Source: an uncultured Oscillospiraceae bacterium
GTDB taxonomy: Bacteria; Bacillota; Clostridia; Oscillospirales; Oscillospiraceae
Direction: 5' to 3'
Assembly: GCA_934659475.1 (NCBI GenBank)
Contig: CAKUHX010000001.1
Span: 1-40,360, forward strand
Length of the DNA: 40,360 nucleotides
The position numbers were made by a program, and so were the translations under genes. Of the stretch, positions 7,581 through 13,666 are shown piece by piece. Within the stretch, counting starts at the first letter, position 1. The number at the start of each line of letters is the position of its first letter. The notes beneath the pieces were generated by a model. That model saw nothing but the letters and a program-made list of their open reading frames with translations. It had not been told where the DNA came from and made no database searches.

Positions 7581-7976
7581 GTGATCCGGAACGCGTTGCA
7601 GAGATTTATGTATGGGCGGTATGGGAACGACCAGCTGAACGCGGTGCTGATCGCGCTGTCTCTGGCGCTGTATGCGCTGTTTATGGCGGCCCGCTGGCCT
7701 GTGCTGTATCTGGTCAGCTGGGTCATGATGCTGGCGGCCCTGCTGCGCTGCCTGTCCCGGAACTATGACCGCCGCCGGGCGGAGAACGGGAAGTTTCAGG
7801 CGCTGGTGCGGCCGGCGGTCAGCTGGTATCGTCTGCGGCGCACCATCCGCCGGGACAAGGAGCACTGCTATTTCAAGTGTCCCAACTGCGGGCAGCAGCT
7901 GCGGGTGCCCCGGGGCAAGGGCCGGATCACCGTGACCTGCCGGGGCTGCGGGGCCAGCTTTGAAGAAAAAAGTTGA
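7581..7976 (+). CDS. small membrane protein with C-terminal zinc ribbon
   Basis: This is a 131-residue protein starting at GTG 7581, chosen because AAGGAAGG (7565-7573) lies just upstream; longer upstream reading gives no sensible protein. Residues about 20-60 form two hydrophobic helices. A basic segment (about 63-95) is followed by a zinc ribbon with CPNC and CRGC pairs near the C-terminus. This layout (two helices, then a cytoplasmic zinc ribbon) is frequent in clostridia as an uncharacterised family. It has its own promoter and a strong terminator. Function unknown. Confidence 0.75.
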   Translation: MIRNALQRFMYGRYGNDQLNAVLIALSLALYALFMAARWPVLYLVSWVMMLAALLRCLSRNYDRRRAENGKFQALVRPAVSWYRLRRTIRRDKEHCYFKCPNCGQQLRVPRGKGRITVTCRGCGASFEEKS

Positions 7977-7985
7977 AGACGCCAG

Positions 7986-8015
7986 GGGGCCGGACAAAAG
8001 TCCGGCCCCTTTTTT
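7986..8015 (+). terminator. intrinsic terminator
   Basis: GGGGCCGGAC pairs with GTCCGGCCCC around AAAA, followed by TTTTTT. Confidence 0.9.
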
Positions 8016-8081
8016 GTGGGGAGTGGGTATTTGATCCCCACCCCCAACTCTCAATTAGGAGTTTTCTTTCTCCCAAAATTC

Positions 8082-8090
8082 TGCTATACT
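8082..8090 (+). promoter_or_regulatory. extended -10 promoter of the FAD oxidoreductase gene
   Basis: TGC-TATACT is an extended -10 element. The -35 region 17 bases upstream (TTTTCT) is weak, as usual for extended -10 promoters. Confidence 0.65.
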
Positions 8091-8149
8091 ATACACTGAT
8101 ATTGTATGTCCCGGGGCCTGCGCCCGACGGGACAAGAAGGAGTTGCGTT

Positions 8150-9538
8150 ATGAGCGCCAAATACGACGTTATCATCCTGGGCTGCGGCGAGGCAGGCATC
8201 TTCGCCGCCTATGAGCTGGCCCATTCCGCCCCCGGACTGAAGGTGCTGGCCGTGGACCAGGGCGCCGACATCTATCACCGCAGCTGCCCCATTGTGGCGG
8301 GCAAGGTGAAGGAGTGCATCCACTGCCCCGTGTGCCACACCATGTGCGGCTTCGGCGGAGCAGGGGCCTTTTCCGACGGCAAGTTCAACTCCACCACCCA
8401 GTTTGGCGGCTGGCTCACCGATTTTATCGATGAAAAGACCGTCATGGAGCTGATCGCCTATGTGGACTCCATCAATGTGGCCCACGGGGCCACGGAGGAG
8501 TGGTTCTCCACCAGCAGCCCGGAGGCCAAGGCGCTGGAGCGCCGGGCGCTGGGCTACGATCTGCACCTGCTGCAGGCCCGGTGCAAGCACCTGGGCACCG
8601 AGAATAACCTGCGCATCCTCACCAACATCTATGAGGGGCTGAAGGACAAGCTGGAGTTCCGGTTCAACACCGAGGTGGAGACCATCTCCGCCGATCCCGA
8701 GGGCTACCGCCTGACTCTGAAGAAGGGGGACGACCTGGTGTGCAGATACCTGCTGGCCGCCCCCGGCCGCAGCGGGGCGGAGTGGTTCTCCAACCAGTGC
8801 AAGGCGCTGGGCCTTCAGCTGCTGAACAATCAGGTGGACGTGGGCGTGCGGGTGGAGCTGCCCGCCACCGTGTTCGAGCACATCACCGACGTGGTGTACG
8901 AGTCCAAGTTCGTCTACCGCACCAAGCGGTACGGCGACTCCGTGCGTACCTTCTGCATGAACCCCTACGGCCACGTGGTGGCGGAGAATGTGGAGGGCAT
9001 CAACACCGTGAACGGCCACTCCTATGCCGACCCCGCCCTGCGCAGCGAGAATACCAACTTCGCCCTGCTGGTAAGCAACCGCTTTACCCAGCCCTTTAAC
9101 GAGCCCTACCGCTACGGCAAGCACATCGCCTCCCTGTCCAACATGCTGGCCGGGGGCGTGCTGGTGCAGCGCTTCGGCGACCTGGTGGGCGGCCGGCGCT
9201 CCAACGACCACCGCATGAGCAAGTCCTTCGTCAAGCCCACCCTCACCGCCGCCGTGCCCGGCGACCTGTCCCTGACCCTGCCCAAGCGGCAGCTGGACGA
9301 CATCATCGAGATGATCTATCAGCTGGACAAGATCGCCCCGGGCACCGCCAACGACGATACCCTGCTGTACGGCGCCGAGGTGAAGTTCTACTCCGCCCGC
9401 CTGCAGCTGACCCAGGAACTGGAGACCGCCCTGCCCAACTTCTTCGCCGCCGGCGACGGCGCGGGCGTCACCCGCGGCCTGGCGCAAGCGGGTGCCTCCG
9501 GAGTTCAGGCGGCCAGAGCTATTATCAAGCGGATGTAA
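8150..9538 (+). CDS. uncharacterised FAD-dependent dehydrogenase (COG2509-like)
   Basis: This is a 462-residue cytoplasmic flavoprotein. The strand-turn-helix GCGEAGIFAA (11-20) binds the ADP part of FAD. A Cys-rich segment (46, 56, 59, 62, 66) leads into GFGGAGAFSDGK, a stretch characteristic of the COG2509 family. A late AAGDGAGVTRGLAQAGASG segment is the second FAD contact. These proteins are widespread in anaerobes and of unknown substrate. ATG 8150 has AAGAAGGAG directly upstream; a longer in-frame reading to 7973 crosses the upstream terminator and is rejected. The last 36 bases of the gene, encoding the C-terminal VQAARAIIKRM and stop, are repeated with divergence at 9651-9686. Confidence 0.8.
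   Translation: MSAKYDVIILGCGEAGIFAAYELAHSAPGLKVLAVDQGADIYHRSCPIVAGKVKECIHCPVCHTMCGFGGAGAFSDGKFNSTTQFGGWLTDFIDEKTVMELIAYVDSINVAHGATEEWFSTSSPEAKALERRALGYDLHLLQARCKHLGTENNLRILTNIYEGLKDKLEFRFNTEVETISADPEGYRLTLKKGDDLVCRYLLAAPGRSGAEWFSNQCKALGLQLLNNQVDVGVRVELPATVFEHITDVVYESKFVYRTKRYGDSVRTFCMNPYGHVVAENVEGINTVNGHSYADPALRSENTNFALLVSNRFTQPFNEPYRYGKHIASLSNMLAGGVLVQRFGDLVGGRRSNDHRMSKSFVKPTLTAAVPGDLSLTLPKRQLDDIIEMIYQLDKIAPGTANDDTLLYGAEVKFYSARLQLTQELETALPNFFAAGDGAGVTRGLAQAGASGVQAARAIIKRM
9503..9538 (+). repeat. gene-end repeat, copy 1 (in gene)
   Basis: This is the 3' end of the FAD dehydrogenase gene including TAA. It matches 9651-9686 codon for codon; differences lie almost only at third positions, plus aga/cgg for Arg. 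Confidence 0.8.
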
Positions 9539-9650
9539 GACCAAAGTCTGGCCCAGCGAAGCGGGCAGACTTTGGAGAGGACGAGCAACGCAGCGCAGCG
9601 GAGATCCGCCGATCAGGCGGATGGAGCGCAGCGCAGTTTGCGAGGACGAG
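9539..9650. repeat. hairpin-chain element between the duplicated gene ends
   Basis: This 112-base insert holds CCAAAGTCTG/CAGACTTTGG (10-bp stem around GCCCAGCGAAGCGGG) and ATCCGCC/GGCGGAT around GATCA, flanked by GCGCAGCG blocks. GAGGACGAG occurs at both sides of the second structure. It codes for nothing recognisable and has no T-run, so it is not a simple terminator. Confidence 0.65.
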
Positions 9651-9686
9651 GTACAGGCGGCGCGGGCCATCATCAAGCGGATGTAG
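9651..9686 (+). repeat. gene-end repeat, copy 2 (downstream)
   Basis: It would encode the same VQAARAIIKRM end followed by TAG, but no open frame of the gene reaches it. Similarity continues for about 24 bases past the stop (CCA.AG.CTG...CCC.GCGAA.CG in both copies). Confidence 0.75.
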
Positions 9687-9869
9687 ATCCAGAGCCTGCC
9701 CGGCGAAACGCATGGCATCCTGCACGGCGGACTGCCGGAGCAGGGGCAGAGGGCGGCGCAACGGCCGGTTCCGGAAACGGTTTCCCCCGATTTTTGACGC
9801 GGTGTATGCGCATCGGACTGCATACGCGCAACCGGGGACAAAAAGTGCGCCGCCCCCGCCGCACAGGGG

Positions 9870-9899
9870 TTTTCCACATTATCCACCGAGTTATCCACA
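9870..9899 (+). promoter_or_regulatory. cluster of DnaA-box-like sites
   Basis: TTTTCCACA (9870-9878), TTATCCACC (9879-9887) and the perfect consensus TTATCCACA (9891-9899) lie in the same orientation. Such boxes bind DnaA. Here they may regulate mnmE or mark an origin-related region; no AT-rich unwinding element or dnaA gene is visible. Confidence 0.55.
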
Positions 9900-9913
9900 C
9901 TGTGTTATGGAAA

Positions 9914-9950
9914 CCGGGGAGAGGTGAAATATGCATTTTTTCTCCCCCGG
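9914..9950 (+). other. hairpin in the mnmE leader
   Basis: CCGGGGAGA (9914-9922) can pair with TCTCCCCCGG (9941-9950). The loop contains the AGGTG and ATG of a possible upstream frame (9931-10065). Confidence 0.4.
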
Positions 9951-10065
9951 AGCCATGTCAAGTCTTTGTAAAACGAAAAAACCAACAAACTTATTTTCTT
10001 GCAGGAAGCTGCGCCCGGTCTGCCGTTTTCCGGGCGGAAAGGAGCACTATGGGACCTGCCGCTGA
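9931..10065 (+). CDS. possible 44-residue upstream frame overlapping mnmE
   Basis: ATG 9931 has GAGAGGTG five bases upstream, a good ribosome binding site, and opens a 44-codon frame that ends 14 bases inside mnmE in another frame. The peptide is basic and Cys-containing, with no recognised family. It may be a leader peptide coupled to mnmE translation, or chance. Confidence 0.25.
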   Translation: MHFFSPGAMSSLCKTKKPTNLFSCRKLRPVCRFPGGKEHYGTCR

Positions 10066-11431
10066 TACCATCGCCGCCATCTCCACGCCGCCCATCCCGG
10101 CGGCCATCGGCATCCTGCGCCTGTCCGGCCCACGGGCGGCGCAGATCGCCGCGGTGTGCTTCAAACCCCTGGGGCGCAAGGGATTGCTGGAGCACCGCCC
10201 CCATGAGCTGGTGTACGGTGACCTGCTGGATACGGAGGGGGCGGTCATCGACCGGGTGCTGTGCACCTTCTCCTTGGCCCCCCACAGCTACACCGGGGAG
10301 GACACGGCGGAGATCCACTGCCACGGCGCCCCCATGGTGCTGCAGCTGGGGCTGGAGGCCCTGTTTGCCGCCGGGGCCCGGCAGGCTCAGCGGGGGGAGT
10401 TCACCCGCCGGGCCTTTCTCAACGGAAAGCTGGATCTGGCCCAGACGGAGGCGGTGGGCGACCTGCTGGAGGCGGACAGCCGTCAGGCGGCCCGGAACGC
10501 GGCGGGGCAGCTCAACGGCGCCCTGTCCCGGCGGATCGGGGCGGTCTACTCCGCCCTGCTGGATGTGATGGCCCACTTCCACGCGGTGCTGGACTACCCC
10601 GACGAGGACATCGACCCCTTTACCGCCCGGCAGCTGGGGGAGAGCCTGGCCGCCCAGCGGACGGCCCTGGAGCAGCTGGCCGCCAGCTGGCACCGGGGGC
10701 AGCTGGTGAAGAACGGCGTCCCCTGTGCCATCGTGGGCCGGCCCAACGCGGGCAAGTCCTCCCTGCTCAACGCCCTGGTGGGCTATGAAAGGGCCATCGT
10801 CACCAATATCCCCGGCACCACCCGGGACACGGTGGAGGAGCGGGCGGAGCTGGGGGGCGTGACCCTGCGGCTGATCGACACCGCCGGCCTGCGCCGATCC
10901 GACGATCCCATCGAGCAGCTGGGGGTGGAGCGCAGCCGGAAGGCCATGGAGGAGGCGGAGTTGATCCTGCTGGTGGCCGACGGCGCGGCGGAGTGGACCC
11001 GGGAGGATAGCGAGCTGGCCCGGACCGTGGCGGACACGGGCAAGCCGTGGGTCCTCGTCTGGTCAAAGGCGGATCTGGAAAAGCGGGCCGCGGCGGCAGA
11101 TATGTCCGGTGCGGACGCGCCTCCGGCGGTGGAGGTCAGCGCAAAGACCGGCCAGGGGCTGGACCGGCTGGCCGCGGCGGTGGGAGCGCTGTTCCCCCGG
11201 GGACAGGAGGAGTACGGCCAGCTGCTGACCAACGCCCGCCAGGCCGAGGCCGCGGGGCGGGCCCTGGCCGCCGTCATCCGGGCCCAGGAGGCTCTGGAGA
11301 GCGGCGTCACCCCCGATGCCATGCTCGCCGATGTGGAGGACGCCCTGTCCGCCCTGGGGGAGCTCACCGGCCAGAGCGTGCGGGAGGACATCACCGACCG
11401 CATCTTTCAGCGGTTCTGCGTGGGGAAATAA
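10049..11431 (+). CDS. mnmE: tRNA modification GTPase MnmE
   Basis: With MnmG, MnmE forms the carboxymethylaminomethyl (or aminomethyl) group at U34 of certain tRNAs. This copy is 460 residues, normal length. The N-terminal folate-binding domain starts DTIAAISTPP; the G domain has the P-loop GRPNAGKSS at 230-238, the GTTRDT switch region, DTAGL at 277 and a (W)SKAD-type G4; the C-terminus ends CVGK, the variant of the conserved C-x-G-K whose Cys is needed for activity. ATG 10049 has AAAGGAG just upstream. mnmE usually lies next to mnmG; here mnmG is about 22 kb downstream. Confidence 0.97.
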   Translation: MGPAADTIAAISTPPIPAAIGILRLSGPRAAQIAAVCFKPLGRKGLLEHRPHELVYGDLLDTEGAVIDRVLCTFSLAPHSYTGEDTAEIHCHGAPMVLQLGLEALFAAGARQAQRGEFTRRAFLNGKLDLAQTEAVGDLLEADSRQAARNAAGQLNGALSRRIGAVYSALLDVMAHFHAVLDYPDEDIDPFTARQLGESLAAQRTALEQLAASWHRGQLVKNGVPCAIVGRPNAGKSSLLNALVGYERAIVTNIPGTTRDTVEERAELGGVTLRLIDTAGLRRSDDPIEQLGVERSRKAMEEAELILLVADGAAEWTREDSELARTVADTGKPWVLVWSKADLEKRAAAADMSGADAPPAVEVSAKTGQGLDRLAAAVGALFPRGQEEYGQLLTNARQAEAAGRALAAVIRAQEALESGVTPDAMLADVEDALSALGELTGQSVREDITDRIFQRFCVGK

Positions 11432-11437
11432 AGAAAA

Positions 11438-11526
11438 CTCCCAATTCTTTTCTGTGTTCCCCGCCCCGCAGGGGCGGGGAACACATGGGCTTCGATGGGC
11501 GAGAGAACACAAAATAAAATTGGGAG
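11438..11526. repeat. inverted-repeat element with internal perfect hairpin
   Basis: The ends CTCCCAATTCTTTTCTGTGTTC (11438-11459, split here as CTCCCAATT + TTTTCTGTGTTC) and the reverse complement of 11505-11526 agree at 19 of 22 positions. Inside is a perfect 15-bp stem (11453-11467 with 11471-11485) with the loop GCA. No T-run follows. It looks like a non-autonomous mobile palindrome rather than a terminator, although it may also slow transcription between mnmE and ymdB. Confidence 0.6.
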
Positions 11527-11551
11527 AAAGAAGATTTCAGGAGGAACGATC

Positions 11552-12331
11552 ATGGAACTGCGGGTACTGGCCGTGGGAGATATTGTGGGCGAGGGGGGAC
11601 AGGACATCCTGCGCCGCCGCCTTCGGGAGCTGTGCAGCAGATCGGACATCCACTTCACTGTGGTCAACGGCGAAAACGCCTCCGGCGTGGGCATCACCCC
11701 CGCCCAGGCCCGGGGGATGCTGGACGCCGGGGCGGATGTGATCACGCTGGGCAACCACACCTGGAACCGCATCCAGATCGGGGACTTTCTGGACAAGAGC
11801 AGCAGCATCCTCCGTCCGGCCAACTATGCCGGCCGGGTGCCCGGCCGGGGCTATGGCATCTATCAGTGCCGGGGGGTGACCGTGGGGGTGATCAACCTCA
11901 TGGGCCGGGTGGACCTGAACCCCAATTTGGACAGCCCCTTCAAGCTGGCCAATACCATTCTGCGCCAGCTGGAGGGCTGCGACGTGATCCTGCTGGACTT
12001 CCACGCCGAGGCCACCAGCGAGAAGGGGGCCATGGCCTGGTATCTGGACGGCAAGGTGCAGGCGGTGTGGGGCACCCACACCCATGTGCCCACCGCCGAC
12101 TGCCAGGTGCTGCCCCGGGGCACCGGCTTCGTCACCGACCTGGGCATGACCGGCCCCAGCCGCTCGGTGCTGGGCATCAAGCCGGAGAACTCCATCAACC
12201 TGTTCCTGGGGGGACTGCCCCGGCGGTATGAGGAGGCGGAGGGGCCCTGTAAGCTCAACGCCTGCCTGTTCGTCATCGACACGGAGAAGAAGCGCTGCCT
12301 GCGGGTGGAGCGGGTGGACGTGCAGGAGTAA
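11552..12331 (+). CDS. YmdB-family metallophosphoesterase
   Basis: This is a 259-residue cytoplasmic phosphodiesterase of the TIGR00282/YmdB family, which in Bacillus acts on cyclic nucleotides and affects biofilm and motility decisions. Metal-binding motifs are all present in order: GDIVG near the N-terminus, NGENASG, GNHTWNR, DFHAEATSEK and GTHTHVPTAD. The start has AGGAGG at 11539-11544, seven bases before ATG. It follows mnmE after a repeat element and may be part of its transcript. Confidence 0.9.
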   Translation: MELRVLAVGDIVGEGGQDILRRRLRELCSRSDIHFTVVNGENASGVGITPAQARGMLDAGADVITLGNHTWNRIQIGDFLDKSSSILRPANYAGRVPGRGYGIYQCRGVTVGVINLMGRVDLNPNLDSPFKLANTILRQLEGCDVILLDFHAEATSEKGAMAWYLDGKVQAVWGTHTHVPTADCQVLPRGTGFVTDLGMTGPSRSVLGIKPENSINLFLGGLPRRYEEAEGPCKLNACLFVIDTEKKRCLRVERVDVQE

Positions 12332-12356
12332 AGATCAAGATCCCACCCCCACGCCC

Positions 12357-12388
12357 CCGTAGGGGCGTCCCTATGTGGCCGCCCGAAC
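12357..12388 (+). repeat. TAGGGGCG-type intergenic repeat
   Basis: The sequence CGTAGGGGCG ... GGCCGCCCG is an interrupted palindrome of the same kind as those at 28311, 28492 and 28552. It directly abuts the inverted-repeat element at 12389. Confidence 0.55.
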
Positions 12389-12514
12389 AAGGCCCCCTTG
12401 TGAAAGGGGGCTGTCGCCGCCGCAAGGCGGTGACTGGGGGATCCCGTCTGCGATGACTTTTCGTTAAGGATCCCCCCGGCGCTTTGCGCCACCCCCCTTT
12501 GGCAAGGGGGGCTT
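12389..12514. repeat. MITE-like element with hairpin arms
   Basis: Left arm: AAGGCCCCCTTGTGAAAGGGGGC, then CGCCGCCGCAAGGCGG, then GGGGGATC. The right arm is its approximate inverse: GATCCCCCC, GGCGCTTTGCGCC, CCCCCTTTGGCAAGGGGGGCTT (each given in pieces). Ends AAGGCCCCC and GGGGGGCTT form terminal inverted repeats. No coding capacity. It fills most of the ymdB-YhaO gap. Confidence 0.65.
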
Positions 12515-12583
12515 TGAGACGTAAGGGACTGTCACGACCCCATCCATCAAACACCCCACATCCCTCGCCAAGGAGGAACCATT

Positions 12584-13666
12584 ATGCTGAAGATCATCCA
12601 CGCCGCAGACTTTCATCTGGACAGCCCCTTCTCCGGCCTGACGCCGGCGGGGGCTGTTCAGCGCCGCAGGGAGCAGCGGCAGCTGCTGGAGCGGCTGAGC
12701 GCCCTGGTCCAGGCCCGGGGGGCCGACCTGGTGCTGCTGTCCGGCGACCTGCTGGACGGGGACCGCGTGTACCGGGAGACGGTCCAGGCCCTGACCGCCG
12801 CCCTGGGGGCCATGCCCTGTCCCGTGTTCCTGGCCCCGGGCAACCACGACTTTTACAGCGGGGACAGCGCCTATGCCGCTGTGGACTGGCCGGACAACGT
12901 CCACCTGTTCACCGGCGGGGAGATGGAGGCCGTGCCCCTGCCGGAGCTGAACTGCACGGTATATGGCCGGGCCTTTCTGGCCCCCCACGAGGAGGGCTCC
13001 CCCCTGTCCGGCTTCCGGGCGGAGGGGGACGGCCTGCGGCTGGGGGTGCTCCACGGGGAGGTGGGCACCGACGGGGGCTACGCCCCCATGACGGAGGAGG
13101 AGATCGCCGCCAGCGGCCTGCACTATCTGGCCCTGGGCCATATCCACCAGTGCAGCGGCCTGAAACGGGCGGGGGATACCTTCTGGGCCTACCCCGGCTG
13201 TCCCGAGGGCCGGGGCTTTGACGAGACGGGGGACAAGGGCGTGTTGTACGGTGAGCTGGAGCCCGGCGCCTGCCGGGTGGAGTTCGTCCCCCTGTGCGCC
13301 CGGCGGTATCAGGAGCTGACGGCGGATGTGACCGGCATCGATCCCGCCGCTGCCCTGCGGGCGATCCTGACGGAGGAGCACCGCCGGGACGTGTGCCGGG
13401 TGACCCTGACGGGGGAGCGGGGGGAGGAGAGCCTGGACCTGCCCGCCCTGGAGGGGGAGCTGGCCGACCTGTGCTTTGGCCTGACCCTGCGGGACCGCAC
13501 CCGGGTGAGCCGGGACCTGTGGGCCCGGGGGGAGGACGACGGCCTTGTGGGCCTGTTCCTGCAGGAGATGAAGGCCCGGCTGGCCCAGGAGCCGGACAAT
13601 GAGCTGCTGCCCCAGGCGGTGCGCTTCGGCATGGCGGCGCTGGAGGGATGGGAGGAGATCACATGA
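12584..13666 (+). CDS. YhaO/SbcD-like DNA repair exonuclease subunit
   Basis: This is a 360-residue Mre11-type phosphoesterase. Metal motifs appear in the usual order: ADFHLDSPF at about 8-16, LSGDLLDG, PGNHDF, a histidine in LHGEVG and GHIHQ. The remaining C-terminal part is a capping and partner-binding domain. Start ATG 12584 has AAGGAGG upstream. Its TGA overlaps the ATG of the next gene (ATGA at 13663), which codes for the SMC-like ATPase partner, so the two are translationally coupled and probably form a nuclease-ATPase complex acting on DNA ends. Confidence 0.88.
   Translation: MLKIIHAADFHLDSPFSGLTPAGAVQRRREQRQLLERLSALVQARGADLVLLSGDLLDGDRVYRETVQALTAALGAMPCPVFLAPGNHDFYSGDSAYAAVDWPDNVHLFTGGEMEAVPLPELNCTVYGRAFLAPHEEGSPLSGFRAEGDGLRLGVLHGEVGTDGGYAPMTEEEIAASGLHYLALGHIHQCSGLKRAGDTFWAYPGCPEGRGFDETGDKGVLYGELEPGACRVEFVPLCARRYQELTADVTGIDPAAALRAILTEEHRRDVCRVTLTGERGEESLDLPALEGELADLCFGLTLRDRTRVSRDLWARGEDDGLVGLFLQEMKARLAQEPDNELLPQAVRFGMAALEGWEEIT

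Noticed and set aside
9539..9580. The first hairpin after the FAD dehydrogenase gene as an ordinary terminator
   Set aside because: The stem is good but GAGAGGACGAG follows instead of a T-run, and the hairpin belongs to the insert between the duplicated gene ends.
12389..12514. The intergenic palindromes as CRISPR repeats
   Set aside because: The units are inverted and hairpin-rich rather than regularly spaced direct repeats with unique spacers, and no cas genes are present.
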